Assembly: GCF_000747155.1 (NCBI RefSeq)
Contig: NZ_AVCK01000063.1
Location: 60,166 to 124,165 of the forward strand
Source: Arenimonas metalli CF5-1
GTDB taxonomy: Bacteria > Pseudomonadota > Gammaproteobacteria > Xanthomonadales > Xanthomonadaceae
Reading direction: 5' to 3'
Length of the DNA: 64,000 nucleotides
Every line of letters begins with the position of its first letter. Position 1 is the stretch's first letter. Position numbers and translations under genes: made by a program. Below the pieces are notes generated by a model. That model saw nothing but the letters and a program-made list of their open reading frames with translations, was not told the DNA's origin and did no database searches. Shown one piece after another: positions 19,777 through 31,824 of this stretch.

Positions 19777-22259
19777 CCGATCCTCTTGCGCTTCTTCGGC
19801 GGGCCGTCCGGCACCACCAGCTTGAAATCAATCCGCTTGTCCTCGACGCTGGCCTTGAGCACCAGCACCCGCACCGGATCGCCCAGGCGGAACTTCAGCC
19901 CCTGGCGCTCGCCGGCCAGCGAACGGCGCAGCGGATCGAAGTGGTAGAAATCGTGCGGCAGCTGGGTCACGTGCACCAGGCCGTTGACCTTGGAGCCGGC
20001 CAGCTCGACGAACAGGCCGAAGTTGGTGACGCCGCTGACCACGCCGTCGAACTCGTCGCCGACGTGCTTCTCCATCCAGGCGCCGCGATAGCGCTCGTCC
20101 ACTTCCCGCTCCACCTCGTCGGCGCGCCGCTCCATGGTCGAGCAGTGCAGCGCCAGCGACGACATCTCGCTGGCCGAGTAGCGGTAGCCGTCCGGGTCGC
20201 CCTTGAGCAGCGCGTGCTTGATCGAGCGATGCAGCAGCAGGTCGGGATAACGGCGGATCGGCGAGGTGAAGTGGCCGTAGGCCTCGAGCGCCAGGCCGAA
20301 GTGGCCGAGGTTCTCGGTCTGGTACACGGCCAGGCTCTGCGAGCGCAGCAGCACGGTCTCAAGCAGCGGCGCGTCGGGGCGCTCGCGGATCTTGCGCAGC
20401 AGCTGGGTGAAGTCCTTGGGCTTGACCTTCGACCACGGCGGCAGGCTCAGGCCGAACTCGCTGAGGTACTCGAGCAGGTCGGCGTACTTGCCTTCCGGCG
20501 GACGCGGGTGCACGCGGAACGGCGCCGGGATCTGCTTGGCGGTGACGTACTTCGCGGCTTCGACGTTCGCCGCGATCATGCATTCCTCGATCAGCTTGTG
20601 CGCGTCGTTGCGCTCGAGCATGCCGGCCTGGATGACCTCGCCGCTGTTGTCGAGCACGAAGCGGACTTCGCCCGACTCGAACTCGATCGCGCCGCGGCGG
20701 CTGCGGGCCTTGGCCAGCACCTTGTAGAGCTGGTGCAGGCGCTGGACCTGCGGCATCAGCGAGCCGATCTGGGCAATGGCCTCGGCGCCGGCCTCGGTAT
20801 CGGCCTCGCCCACGGCCTTCCACACCTGGGTGTAGGTCAGGCGCGCGTGCGACTTCATCACCGCCTCGTAGAACTCCGAGGAAGTGACGTTGCCCTCGAA
20901 GTCCACCTGCATGTCGCAGGCGAAGCACATGCGCTCGACCTTGGGCATCAGCGAGCAGATGCCGTTGGACAGCGTCTCGGGCAGCATCGGCACCACGAAG
21001 CCCGGGAAGTAGACCGAGGTGGCGCGCTTGATGGCCTCGTCGTCGAGCGCCGTGCCGGGGCGCACGTAGTGCGACACGTCGGCGATGGCGACGATCAGGC
21101 GGAAGCCGTCCTTGTTCGGTTCGCACCAGACCGCGTCGTCGAAGTCCTTGGCGTCCTCGCCGTCGATGGTGACCAGCGGGACCTGGCGCAGGTCGACGCG
21201 GTCGCGGGTCTCGGCGGCGGGCACTTCCACCGGCACCAGCGCGGCCTCGGCCAGCGCTTCGCGCGGGAACACGTGCGGCAGGTCGTGGCCGTGGATCGCG
21301 GCCTCCACCACCAGCGAGGGCGTGAGCTTGTCGCCCAGCACCAGCAGGATGCGGCCGATCGGCGGGCGGCCGTTCTCGGGCGGCGCGGTCACTTCGACCA
21401 CGACCAGCTGGCCTTCGCGCGCGTCGTTGCGCTCCTCAGGCGGAATCAGCACTTCGGTCAGCACGCGGCGGTCGTCGGGCACCACCATGCCGATGCGCGA
21501 GCGCTCGGAATAGCGGCCGGTGAGGCGCGTGAGGCGGTGCTCGAGCACCTCGACGATCGCGCCTTCGCGGCGGCCGCGGCGGTCGATGTTGGTGACGCTG
21601 GCCAGCACGCGGTCGCCGTGCAGGGCCTTGCGCATCTCGGCGGGCGGCAGGAACAGGTCCTCGCCGCCGTCGTCGGCCTTCATGAAGCCGAAGCCGTCGG
21701 GATTGGCGATCACGGTGCCGGCGATCAGGTCGAGCTTGCGGGCGGCGGCGTAGCCCCCGCGGCGGTTCATCAGCAGCTGGCCGTCGCGGACCATGGCGTT
21801 GAGGCGGCGCGAGAGCGCATCGAAGCGGTCGGGCGCGGTCAGGTCCAGGGCCCGGGCCAGGTCCTCGGCGGTGAGCGGGCCGTCGCTGTCGCTCAGGAAT
21901 TCGGCGATGGCCTCGCGGCTGGTGATCGGCTGCTCGTACTTTTGCGCCTCGCGGGCCGCGAAGGGGTCGTGGGGCCCCTGCGCGGAGCGTGCGGCGTGCG
22001 CGCCGGGGTTGCGGCCGCCGGGTCCGCCGGCCCTGGCCGGCTTCGGGCCGCGGCCCGCGGGCGCGGCGCCGGGCTTGCCGGGCCGCGGCGGCCTGGGGCC
22101 GGCCGGCTTCCCGGACTTGCCGGGTTTGCCGGGCTTCCCGGCGGTGGATTTCGCGGCCGGCTTCTTTCCCGGGGCGGACGTGCTTGCGCTTTCAGGCATC
22201 CACGGCGGCAGTTTGCCGCCGGTGCCGCGCTTCTTGGCAGGGGGTGTCATGGCGGCCAT
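19773..22259 (-). CDS. rnr: ribonuclease R
   Basis: Processive 3'-5' exoribonuclease that degrades structured RNA and helps rescue stalled ribosomes. It has about 828 residues. Cold-shock domains and the RNB catalytic domain are present (VTIDGEDAKDFDDAVWCE with the metal-binding aspartates, and FTSPIRRYPDLLLHR), and an S1 domain ends the protein (VGDEFDGVVSGVTNFGLFVE). The first about 125 residues are low-complexity, Pro/Gly/Ala/Lys-rich. The open frame runs to 22397 through a tRNA, so the start is set at ATG 22259, with ATG 22250 equally possible. It diverges from the tRNA-Leu gene. Confidence 0.94.
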   Translation of the reverse strand: MAAMTPPAKKRGTGGKLPPWMPESASTSAPGKKPAAKSTAGKPGKPGKSGKPAGPRPPRPGKPGAAPAGRGPKPARAGGPGGRNPGAHAARSAQGPHDPFAAREAQKYEQPITSREAIAEFLSDSDGPLTAEDLARALDLTAPDRFDALSRRLNAMVRDGQLLMNRRGGYAAARKLDLIAGTVIANPDGFGFMKADDGGEDLFLPPAEMRKALHGDRVLASVTNIDRRGRREGAIVEVLEHRLTRLTGRYSERSRIGMVVPDDRRVLTEVLIPPEERNDAREGQLVVVEVTAPPENGRPPIGRILLVLGDKLTPSLVVEAAIHGHDLPHVFPREALAEAALVPVEVPAAETRDRVDLRQVPLVTIDGEDAKDFDDAVWCEPNKDGFRLIVAIADVSHYVRPGTALDDEAIKRATSVYFPGFVVPMLPETLSNGICSLMPKVERMCFACDMQVDFEGNVTSSEFYEAVMKSHARLTYTQVWKAVGEADTEAGAEAIAQIGSLMPQVQRLHQLYKVLAKARSRRGAIEFESGEVRFVLDNSGEVIQAGMLERNDAHKLIEECMIAANVEAAKYVTAKQIPAPFRVHPRPPEGKYADLLEYLSEFGLSLPPWSKVKPKDFTQLLRKIRERPDAPLLETVLLRSQSLAVYQTENLGHFGLALEAYGHFTSPIRRYPDLLLHRSIKHALLKGDPDGYRYSASEMSSLALHCSTMERRADEVEREVDERYRGAWMEKHVGDEFDGVVSGVTNFGLFVELAGSKVNGLVHVTQLPHDFYHFDPLRRSLAGERQGLKFRLGDPVRVLVLKASVEDKRIDFKLVVPDGPPKKRKRIG

Positions 22260-22305
22260 GGTACACCGGGCCGCCTGTACCGGACCGCGCGGATGCACGG
22301 AACAA

Positions 22306-22334
22306 TTGACAAGCCCCGCGCCCGCGACTAACTT
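22306..22334 (+). promoter_or_regulatory. sigma-70 promoter of tRNA-Leu
   Basis: A perfect -35 TTGACA (22306-22311), a 17-base spacer and a -10 TAACTT (22329-22334) lie 35 bases before the tRNA. The GC-rich stretch after the -10 is typical of stringently controlled tRNA promoters. Confidence 0.65.
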
Positions 22335-22369
22335 ATGCGGCTTCCTCGCGGCTTCGCCGGGAAGCACCT

Positions 22370-22454
<85 letters not shown>

Positions 22455-22460
22455 AATCAG

Positions 22461-22490
22461 AAAGGCCCGCTTCGGCGGGCCTTTTTCTTT
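22461..22490 (+). terminator. intrinsic terminator of tRNA-Leu
   Basis: AAAGGCCCGC, a TTCG tetraloop and GCGGGCCTTTTTC follow the tRNA. It has a strong stem, a U-tract and an upstream A-tract, so it could work in both directions. Confidence 0.92.
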
Positions 22491-22549
22491 GCCCGTCGCG
22501 CACATGCCCTGCCCTACAATCGGGCCGACCCGCCGGGACGGACGTGCCG

Positions 22550-24625
22550 ATGCCCCCTGATTCCAAACGAGTGGAACACGCGCTGTCCCTGGCCGAGGCC
22601 GGACGGCACGACGAGGCCGACACGCTGCTGGCCCACCTCGCCCGCGAGCTCCGCGACCCGATGGCGGCCTGGCACCTGGCCTGGCTGCGGATCGGCCAGG
22701 GCGACACCGACGGCGCGCTGGCCGCGCTCGCCGACTTCCCCGACGACGCCCTGTGCAACGAGCGCGCGCGCGAACTGCTGGTGGGCCAGCGCCGCAACGA
22801 CGAGGCCCTGGCCCTGCTCCAGCGCGTGCCGCGGCAGCCGCCCAGCCCCGCGGGCTGGGTGGCCACCGCGATCGAGCGCCACCTGGGCAGCGACTATGCC
22901 GGCGCCGTGGCCGCCTGTCGGCAGGCCCTTGCGCTGGCGCCGGCGCATGCGCCGGGCCACAACCACCTCGCCCGCGCCCTGCACAATCTGGGCGACACCC
23001 CGGCGGCGATCGCCGAGTTCGAGCGCGCGGTCGCGATCGATCCGCACTACCCCGAGGCCTGGCACAACCTGGGCCACGCCCTGCGCGCGGTCAACCAGTT
23101 CGAGCGCGCCTGCGAGGCGCTGCGGCGCGCGCTGAAGATCGCGCCGGGCTACCTGTCGGCGCGCCAGGGCCTGGGCGTGACCCTGCTGGCGATGGATCGC
23201 CCGGCCGAGGCGCTCGAAGCCTTCGACGACGTGCTGCGCCGGGACCACGACCACGCCGAGGCCCTGCTGCATTCCGCGCTGAGCCTGCAGGCGCTGGCGA
23301 TGCCGGCCAAGGCGCGCCAGCGCTTCGAACGCGCGGTCGAACTGGCCCCGCAGAACCCCTGGGCGCACTACTGCCTCGGCCTGCTGCTGCACGAACTGCG
23401 CGAGCTGCCGGCCGCGCGCGCCGCGCTGCAGCGCTCGCTGAAGATCCATTCCAGCAGCCCCGACGCCTGGGCCGCGCTGGCCGCAGTGGCCGAGGAAGCC
23501 GGCGACCCGGCCCAGGCCGCGATGGCGGTGAACACCGGCCTGACGCTGGCGCCACACCACGCGGTGCTCAACCTCGAGGCCGCGCGCATCGAGCGTCGCG
23601 CCGGCAAGCCGGCCGAGGCGCTGCGCCGCCTCACTGCCGTGGACCCGCGGCGACTGATCCCGCGCGTGCGCCAGCGCTTCCACTACGAGCGCGGCAAGGC
23701 GCTGGATGCGTCCGGCGCGGGCGCGGGCGCCGAGGCCTTCGCCTCCTTCGCCGAGGCCAATGCGCTGGCGGTGCAGGAAGTGCGCGGTCCGCGCCGTGCG
23801 CCGGAGGCGCTGGCCCGGGAGTTCGCCTCGATCACCCGCTGGGCGGCCGCCGGTGCACCGGGGGCGCAGGCGGGCGAGGACGGCGGCGACCTGGGCGCCG
23901 ACCTGTGCTTCCTGGTCGGCTTCCCGCGCACCGGCCAGTTCCTGGTCGAACGCCTGCTGCGCGGGCATCCGGGCCTGGCCCTGGCCAGCGAAGCGGGCAC
24001 GCTCGAGGGCGTGGTGGGCACGGTGGCCGGGCTGCCGGGCGGCTACCCCGACGCCATCGCCGGACTCGACAAGGCCGACCGCCAGGTGCTCAGGCGGAAG
24101 TATCGGCTGGCGCTGGAGCGCGCCGGCGCGAAGCCCGGGCAGGCGGTCGTGGACATCGCCTCGCTGCGCGCCGCGCATGTCGGCCTGGTCCAGGCGCTGT
24201 TCCCGCGCGCGCGCCTGCTGCACACGCTGCGCGACCCGCGCGATGCGGTGCTGCGCAATGTCATGGAGCCGCAGGCCACGCCGGCGGCCTTCCCCGCCTT
24301 CCAGACCCTCGAGGGCGCCGCCGCGCTGTACGAGGCGCACGAAGCCGCGTGGCAGGCGCTGCAGGCGTCGTTGCGCCTGCCGGTGCATGCGATCCGGCAC
24401 GAGCAGGTCGTGGCCGCGCCGTCGGAAACGCTGGCGGCGATCTGCGGATTCCTGGGCCTGGACGCCGATGACGACTGGCTGGCCGGCGCGCGCTCCCGGC
24501 TCGAAGCCGGCCGCCGGCCGGCGACGAATGCATCGGAGCCGCACTGGCTGCGCTATCGCGAGCCCCTGGCGTCGGTCCTGCCGGCGCTCGACGCGCACGC
24601 CCTCAGGCTGGGCTACCCGCGCTAG
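22550..24625 (+). CDS. TPR-repeat protein with sulfotransferase domain
   Basis: A 691-residue protein. Residues about 1-400 are tandem tetratricopeptide repeats (for example AAIAEFERAVAIDPHYPEAW), and about 450-690 form a sulfotransferase_1-like domain. The PAPS loop reads FLVGFPRTGQFLVERLL, and the 3'-phosphate region is LLHTLRDPRDAVL. In typical TPR-sulfotransferases the loop is FPRSGTT, so Gln-Phe in place of Thr-Thr is odd and activity is doubtful. The start is ATG 22550. GTG 22544 is an alternative. It lies between tRNA-Leu and the metallo-beta-lactamase gene, convergent with the latter. Its substrate is unknown. Confidence 0.83.
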   Translation: MPPDSKRVEHALSLAEAGRHDEADTLLAHLARELRDPMAAWHLAWLRIGQGDTDGALAALADFPDDALCNERARELLVGQRRNDEALALLQRVPRQPPSPAGWVATAIERHLGSDYAGAVAACRQALALAPAHAPGHNHLARALHNLGDTPAAIAEFERAVAIDPHYPEAWHNLGHALRAVNQFERACEALRRALKIAPGYLSARQGLGVTLLAMDRPAEALEAFDDVLRRDHDHAEALLHSALSLQALAMPAKARQRFERAVELAPQNPWAHYCLGLLLHELRELPAARAALQRSLKIHSSSPDAWAALAAVAEEAGDPAQAAMAVNTGLTLAPHHAVLNLEAARIERRAGKPAEALRRLTAVDPRRLIPRVRQRFHYERGKALDASGAGAGAEAFASFAEANALAVQEVRGPRRAPEALAREFASITRWAAAGAPGAQAGEDGGDLGADLCFLVGFPRTGQFLVERLLRGHPGLALASEAGTLEGVVGTVAGLPGGYPDAIAGLDKADRQVLRRKYRLALERAGAKPGQAVVDIASLRAAHVGLVQALFPRARLLHTLRDPRDAVLRNVMEPQATPAAFPAFQTLEGAAALYEAHEAAWQALQASLRLPVHAIRHEQVVAAPSETLAAICGFLGLDADDDWLAGARSRLEAGRRPATNASEPHWLRYREPLASVLPALDAHALRLGYPR

Positions 24626-24655
24626 CCCGCGGCACGCGCCGGCGCCGGGCCTTCG

Positions 24656-26985
<2,330 letters not shown>

Positions 26986-27049
26986 TTATCCTCGGAATGG
27001 CGGGCCGGGGCCAGCCCCGCGTGGCGGCCCCGGGGGGCCGCCCGCCGGC

Positions 27050-27925
27050 TCAGCGCTTGTCGGTGCCGAAGTGGCGCAGGAACTCCGATTCCGGGTCCAG
27101 CACCAGCACGGTCTGGCCGTCGGCCATGGACTCGCGGTAGGCCTCGAGGCTGCGGTAGAAGCCGTAGAACTCGGCGTCCTGGCCGTAGGCGCGGGCGTAG
27201 ATCTCCGCGGCCTTGGCGTCGCCCTCGCCTCGCAGCTTCTGGGCATCGCGCTCGGCCTCGGCGATGGTCACCTGGCGCTGGCGGTCGGCCTCGGAGCGGA
27301 TGGTCTCGCTCTGCTCGACGCCCTCGGCGCGCAGCTGGTTGGCCACCTGCGTGCGCTCGGTGCTCATGCGGCTGTAGACGGTGCGCAGGATGTTGCTGTC
27401 GTCGGGCAGGTTGATGCGCTTGATGCGCACGTCCACCACCTCGATGCCCAGCGACTTGGCGCCGCGGTTGACGACCTCCAGGAAGCTGCCGGAGAGCTCG
27501 GCGCGGCCGGCCGACACCACTTCCTGCAGGGTGCGCTGGTTGATCTCGTTGCGCAGGGCGTTCTTGACGATGGGCGTCAGGCGCTGGCGCGCGGCGTCCT
27601 CGTTGCCGCCGTTCGCGGAACGGTAGTAGGTGGCGACGTCGGCGATCTTCCACTTCACGAAGAAGTCGACGCTGACGTCCTTCTTCTCGGAGGTGAGGTA
27701 GCGCTCGGGCGCGTCGTCGAGGGAGAGGATGCGCTGGTCGAAGCGGCGCACCTCTTCCACCAGCGGCCACTTGAAGTGCAGGCCGGGCTCGAGGTCGGCG
27801 CGCACGACGCGGCCGAGGTTGAGCACGATCGCGGTCTGGGACTCGTTGACCACGAACACCGAGCCCATGGCGGCGAGCAGCGCGGCGACGGCGAGCAGGA
27901 CGATCAGGGTGAAATTGCGCGTCAT
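27050..27925 (-). CDS. hflC: FtsH modulator HflC
   Basis: SPFH/prohibitin-family membrane protein that forms the HflKC cage around the FtsH protease. It has 291 residues: one N-terminal membrane helix (about 5-25, FTLIVLLAVAALLAAMGSVF), a large periplasmic SPFH domain and a long helical coiled-coil region rich in Arg, Glu and Ala (EAERDAQKLRGEGDAKAAEI). It starts one base after the hflK stop. Confidence 0.95.
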   Translation of the reverse strand: MTRNFTLIVLLAVAALLAAMGSVFVVNESQTAIVLNLGRVVRADLEPGLHFKWPLVEEVRRFDQRILSLDDAPERYLTSEKKDVSVDFFVKWKIADVATYYRSANGGNEDAARQRLTPIVKNALRNEINQRTLQEVVSAGRAELSGSFLEVVNRGAKSLGIEVVDVRIKRINLPDDSNILRTVYSRMSTERTQVANQLRAEGVEQSETIRSEADRQRQVTIAEAERDAQKLRGEGDAKAAEIYARAYGQDAEFYGFYRSLEAYRESMADGQTVLVLDPESEFLRHFGTDKR

Positions 27926-27926
27926 C

Positions 27927-29039
27927 TCAGCGGCCTCCCGGACGGCGTTCGTTGCGCGTGGGCGCGGCGTCTTCCGGCGCGGCCGGCGCGGCCTGGGTGG
28001 CCGGCAGGCGCACCACCGGCGCCTCCATCGGCGCGCCAGCGCGGGCCGGGGTGCCGCCGATCGGCAGGTACAGGATGTTGTCGCTGCCGCCGACGACCTT
28101 CTGGTTGCTGGCCATCACCTGCTGCATGGTCTCGAGGTAGAGGCGCTTGCGGGTCACTTCCGGTGCCTGGCGGTACTCGGCGGCGAGCAGGCTGAAGCGC
28201 TCGGCGTCACCCTCGGCGCGGGCGATGGTGGCGACGCGGTAGCCCTCGGCCTCGGTGCGCAGGCGCGCCGCGACACCGCGGGCTTCCGGCAGCACCTTGC
28301 TGGCGTAGGCGCGGGCTTCGTTCTCGATGCGGTTCTTGTCTTCGCGGGCGCTGATGGCGTCGTCGAAGGCTTCCTTCACCTCTTCCGGCGGGCGCGCGTC
28401 CTGCAGGTTGAAGTTCACGACCGTCAGGCCGGTCTGGTAGAAGTTCAGCGACTCCTGCAGGCGCTCCTGCGAGGCGATCACCAGGGCGGCGCGGTCGAAC
28501 AGCACCGTGTCCATGGTGCTGCGGCCCACGACCTCGCGCACGGCGCTCTCGGCGGCGTCGCGCAGGGTCTGCTCGGGGTTGACCGAGCCGTACAGGAACA
28601 GGCGCGGGTCGTCGCGGCGGTACTGGGCGTTGAACTTGATGTCGATCAGGTTCTCGTCCTGGGTCAGCACGCGCACCTGGTCGCTGAGCTCGACCACCTG
28701 GGTGGCGTCCACGATCGTCACCGTCTCGATCGGCCACGGCCACTTGAAGTTCGGGCCCGGGGTCATGATGCGGTTGAACTCGCCGAAGCGCAGCACGACG
28801 CCGCGCTGGCGCTCGTCCATCAGCTTGAAGCTGTTGAACACCAGCCAGATGCCGACCAGTCCGATCACCCAGGGCACGGGGTTGAAGCCGCCCGCCGCGG
28901 GGCCGCCGCGGCCGGAACCGCCGCCACTGCCGCCGCCGAACATGCCCTTGAGGCGATTCACGAAGGCGTCGACCTCGTTGCCGGGGTCTTTCCCCTTCCA
29001 GGGATCTTGGTTGCCTTTTCCAGGCTGGTTCCAGGCCAT
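27927..29039 (-). CDS. hflK: FtsH modulator HflK
   Basis: SPFH-domain partner of HflC, 370 residues. A cytoplasmic N-terminal Gly/Pro-rich segment (MAWNQPGKGNQDPWKGKDPG) precedes the membrane helix (about 53-70, VPWVIGLVGIWLVFNSF), the SPFH domain and a helical region. The C-terminal Ala/Pro-rich tail is typical. It is encoded with hflC and downstream of hflX and hfq. FtsH itself lies in a separate operon at 34015-35925 in this window. Confidence 0.96.
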   Translation of the reverse strand: MAWNQPGKGNQDPWKGKDPGNEVDAFVNRLKGMFGGGSGGGSGRGGPAAGGFNPVPWVIGLVGIWLVFNSFKLMDERQRGVVLRFGEFNRIMTPGPNFKWPWPIETVTIVDATQVVELSDQVRVLTQDENLIDIKFNAQYRRDDPRLFLYGSVNPEQTLRDAAESAVREVVGRSTMDTVLFDRAALVIASQERLQESLNFYQTGLTVVNFNLQDARPPEEVKEAFDDAISAREDKNRIENEARAYASKVLPEARGVAARLRTEAEGYRVATIARAEGDAERFSLLAAEYRQAPEVTRKRLYLETMQQVMASNQKVVGGSDNILYLPIGGTPARAGAPMEAPVVRLPATQAAPAAPEDAAPTRNERRPGGR

Positions 29040-29078
29040 GCTTGCTCCGTCGCGCGCCGCGGGAGGCGGCGTGCTTTA

Positions 29079-30392
29079 TCAGTCTTCCGGATTGTAGGTA
29101 GGGGCGCCGGGGGCCACAAGCAAGAGCGCGTGAAGCGGATGGCCGCCGGATTCCTCCGCCAGCCGCTCCGCCGCGGCCAGCGGCAGGTCCAGGTCCAGCA
29201 CCCAGCCGGACTCGTCGCCCTGCTCGGCCTTCACCGCGCCGAGCGCGTGCAGGCGCGCGCGCAGCCGGCCGTCGGCCGGCCCCAGGCGCAGCTGGCCGGA
29301 CAGGCGCCGGTCGACGAAGCGGCGGGCCAGCAAATCGCGCAGGAGCTCCAGGCCGTCGCCGGTCCGGGCCGAGAGCCAGATCCGCTCGCGCCCCTCCACT
29401 TCCGGGTCGTGGCGCGGGGTGGCGCCCTCGATCCGGTCGATCTTGTTGAACACCAGCACCTGCGGAATGTCGCCGGCGCCGATTTCCTCCAGCACCTTGT
29501 CGACCTGGCCGATGCGCTCGTCGCGCAGTTCGTCGGCGGCGTCGATCACGTGCAGCAGCAGGTCGGCCTCGCGCGCCTCGGCCAAGGTCGATCGAAACGC
29601 GGCCACGAGCTCGTGGGGAAGATCGCGAACGAAACCGACGGTATCGGACAGCACCAGCGGAGCCACGCCCTCCACGCGCCGCACGGTGGGGTCCAGCGTC
29701 GCGAACAGGCGGTCGTCGGCATAGACGCCCGAACCGGTGAGCGCGTTGAACAGCGTGGACTTGCCGGCGTTGGTGTAACCCACCAGGGCCACGCGCGGCA
29801 CTTCGTTGCGCATGCGCGCGCGCCGCATCTGGGTGCGCTGCACCTCGACCTTGTCCAGCCGCGCCTGCAGCGATTCCAGGCGCTTCTGCAGCATGCGCTT
29901 GTCGAGCTCGAGCTGGGTTTCGCCGGGGCCGCGCAGGCCGATGGCGCCGCCGCGCTGGCGCTCGAGGTGGGTCCAGCCGCGCACCAGGCGCGTGGCCCAG
30001 TGCTTGAGCTGGGCCAGCTCGACCTGCAGCTTGCCTTCGTGGGTCGCGGCGCGCTGGGCGAAGATATCCAGGATCAGGCCGGTGCGGTCCACGACGCGGC
30101 GCTTGAGCGCGCGCTCGAGGTTGCGTTCCTGGCCGGGCGTGAGCAGGTGGTTGACCAGCACGAGGTCGGCGCCGGTCGCTTCGCAGGCCGACTGCGCCTC
30201 CTCGAGCTTGCCGGTGCCGATGTAATAGGCGGCGTTGGGCTTCTCGACGCGCGCCGTGAGCGTGCCGACCACGGTGGCGCCGGCCGAGCGGGCCAGCTCC
30301 GAGAATTCCTCGAGCAGGGCCGGGTCCTGCTGGCCCGGCGCATACGGCTGGATCAGCAGGGCCCGTTCGCCCTTGCGGGCGCGCTCAAACAT
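29079..30392 (-). CDS. hflX: ribosome-associated GTPase HflX
   Basis: GTPase that splits stalled or heat-damaged 70S ribosomes, 437 residues. The N-terminal HflX domain includes TGKLEEAQ, and the linker GLRGPGETQLELDKR is a hallmark. The G domain has G1 GYTNAGKST, G3 DTVGF and G4 NKID. It lies 27 bases after hfq and 39 bases before hflK. Confidence 0.97.
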   Translation of the reverse strand: MFERARKGERALLIQPYAPGQQDPALLEEFSELARSAGATVVGTLTARVEKPNAAYYIGTGKLEEAQSACEATGADLVLVNHLLTPGQERNLERALKRRVVDRTGLILDIFAQRAATHEGKLQVELAQLKHWATRLVRGWTHLERQRGGAIGLRGPGETQLELDKRMLQKRLESLQARLDKVEVQRTQMRRARMRNEVPRVALVGYTNAGKSTLFNALTGSGVYADDRLFATLDPTVRRVEGVAPLVLSDTVGFVRDLPHELVAAFRSTLAEAREADLLLHVIDAADELRDERIGQVDKVLEEIGAGDIPQVLVFNKIDRIEGATPRHDPEVEGRERIWLSARTGDGLELLRDLLARRFVDRRLSGQLRLGPADGRLRARLHALGAVKAEQGDESGWVLDLDLPLAAAERLAEESGGHPLHALLLVAPGAPTYNPED

Positions 30393-30419
30393 CAGCGGTC
30401 ACGCCGGGAGCCAGGGCGG

Positions 30420-30692
30420 TCAATCGTCCTGGCCCGCCTCGTCCTCGTCGCCGCTGCCGGCCACGGCGCCGCCGCCCGGGCCCACGCGCACGTTGCGCGC
30501 CGGCACCACGGTGGAGATCGCATGCTTGTAGACCATCTGGCTGACGGTGTTGCGCAGGAGCACGACGAACTGGTCGAAGCTCTCGATGGTGCCCTGGAGC
30601 TTGATGCCGTTGACCAGGTAGATGGACACGGGGATGCGCTCGCGGCGCAGGGCGTTCAGGAAAGGATCCTGCAGGGATTGGCCTTTGGACAT
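30420..30692 (-). CDS. hfq: RNA chaperone Hfq
   Basis: Sm-like hexameric RNA chaperone for small-RNA regulation, 90 residues. Sm1 ([20 protein letters not shown]) and Sm2 ([10 protein letters not shown]) are intact, with the proximal-face Gln8, Phe42 and YKH motif. The acidic C-terminal tail ([10 protein letters not shown]) is short. A -10-like TAGAAT (minus strand, 30777-30772) lies in the 98-base upstream gap and could give hfq its own promoter besides read-through from miaA. Confidence 0.97.
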   Translation of the reverse strand: MSKGQSLQDPFLNALRRERIPVSIYLVNGIKLQGTIESFDQFVVLLRNTVSQMVYKHAISTVVPARNVRVGPGGGAVAGSGDEDEAGQDD

Positions 30693-30790
30693 ACGGACTC
30701 CGTTTTTCTTGTTGTGGCGCGCCAGCTGGCGCGATTTGCGGCCAAAAGGGTCCGTGGCCGCGAATGCCGGGATTCTAGCAGCAGTGGGCG

Positions 30791-31729
30791 TCAGGGTCGG
30801 GCGATGAAGGCCGCGAGCGCCTGCTCCAGTTCAGCCTGGTCGCGGCCCGGGTCGAGCCAGCGCGCGTCCTGCTGGCCGCGCAGCCAGGTCAGCTGGCGCT
30901 TGGCCAGCTGGCGGGTCGCGGCGATGGCTTCGTCGCGGAAGCTGCCGGCGTCGGTGAGCCCGTCGAGATGGCGCCAGGCCTGCCGATAGCCGACCGCGCG
31001 CATGGACGGCAGGTCCGGATGCAGGCGCGGGTCGGCCCTCAGGCGCCGCACTTCGTCGAGGAATCCGGCCACGAGCATCTGGTCGAAGCGCCGCGCGATG
31101 CGTGCGTGCAGCACCGCGCGGTCGGCCGGGGCCAGCACCAGCTTCAGCACGCGGAAAGGAAAACGCCGCGGCGCATGCTCGGCCTGCCAGACGCTGATCG
31201 GGCGGCCGGTGAGGCGGAAGACTTCCAGCGCACGCGTGATGCGCTGGGCGTCCTGCGGCTGGATGCGGCGGCCGGCGGCGGGATCGGCCGCGGCCATTTC
31301 GGCGTGCAGCGCCGGCCAACCGCGCGCCGCAGCCTCGGCGGCGATGGCCGCGCGCTGCGCCGGGTCGGCCGTGGGCAGGTCGGAGAGGCCCTCGAGCAGC
31401 GCGCTGAAGTAAAGCCCCGTGCCGCCCACCAGCAGCGGCACCCGGCCGCGAGCCGCCAGCGCCTGCATCGGCGGCAGCGCCTCGCGGGCGAAGTCGGCGG
31501 CCGAGAAAATTTCGTGCGGATCGCGCACGTCGACCAGGTGGTGGCGCACCCGGGACAGCTCCTCGGCCGATGGCTTGGCGGCGCCGATGTCGAGGCCGCG
31601 GTAGACCAGGGCCGAGTCCACGCTGACCACCCCGGTGTCCAGCCGCGCGGCCCAGTCCAGCGCCAGCGCGGTCTTGCCCGACGCGGTCGGGCCCATCAGG
31701 GCGATGGCGAGCGGGCGGGTGTCGTGCAA
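30791..31729 (-). CDS. miaA: tRNA dimethylallyltransferase MiaA
   Basis: Transfers dimethylallyl to A37 of tRNAs reading UNN codons. The P-loop is [12 protein letters not shown], with [17 protein letters not shown] and [14 protein letters not shown] further on. The TTG at 31729 is preferred as start because GGAG lies eight bases upstream and it gives 312 residues, normal for the family. The frame is open to ATG 31831, but that would overlap the divergent hydroxylase gene. It is followed by hfq, as in many gammaproteobacteria. Confidence 0.92.
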   Translation of the reverse strand: MHDTRPLAIALMGPTASGKTALALDWAARLDTGVVSVDSALVYRGLDIGAAKPSAEELSRVRHHLVDVRDPHEIFSAADFAREALPPMQALAARGRVPLLVGGTGLYFSALLEGLSDLPTADPAQRAAIAAEAAARGWPALHAEMAAADPAAGRRIQPQDAQRITRALEVFRLTGRPISVWQAEHAPRRFPFRVLKLVLAPADRAVLHARIARRFDQMLVAGFLDEVRRLRADPRLHPDLPSMRAVGYRQAWRHLDGLTDAGSFRDEAIAATRQLAKRQLTWLRGQQDARWLDPGRDQAELEQALAAFIARP

Positions 31730-31824
31730 GCGCGGGGCTCCGGCGGCGGGGACGGCAAGCTTAGCCTGCCCGATGCAGTCCGGCCGCGGCTGGCCTATGC
31801 TGGGCGCGGACTCCGGGAGCGACC

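Noticed and set aside
27729..30989. 1086-codon open frame on the plus strand opposite hflC, hflK, hflX and hfq
   Set aside because: It is low-complexity Ala/Arg/His/Gly sequence spanning four conserved genes on the other strand. High GC removes stop codons.
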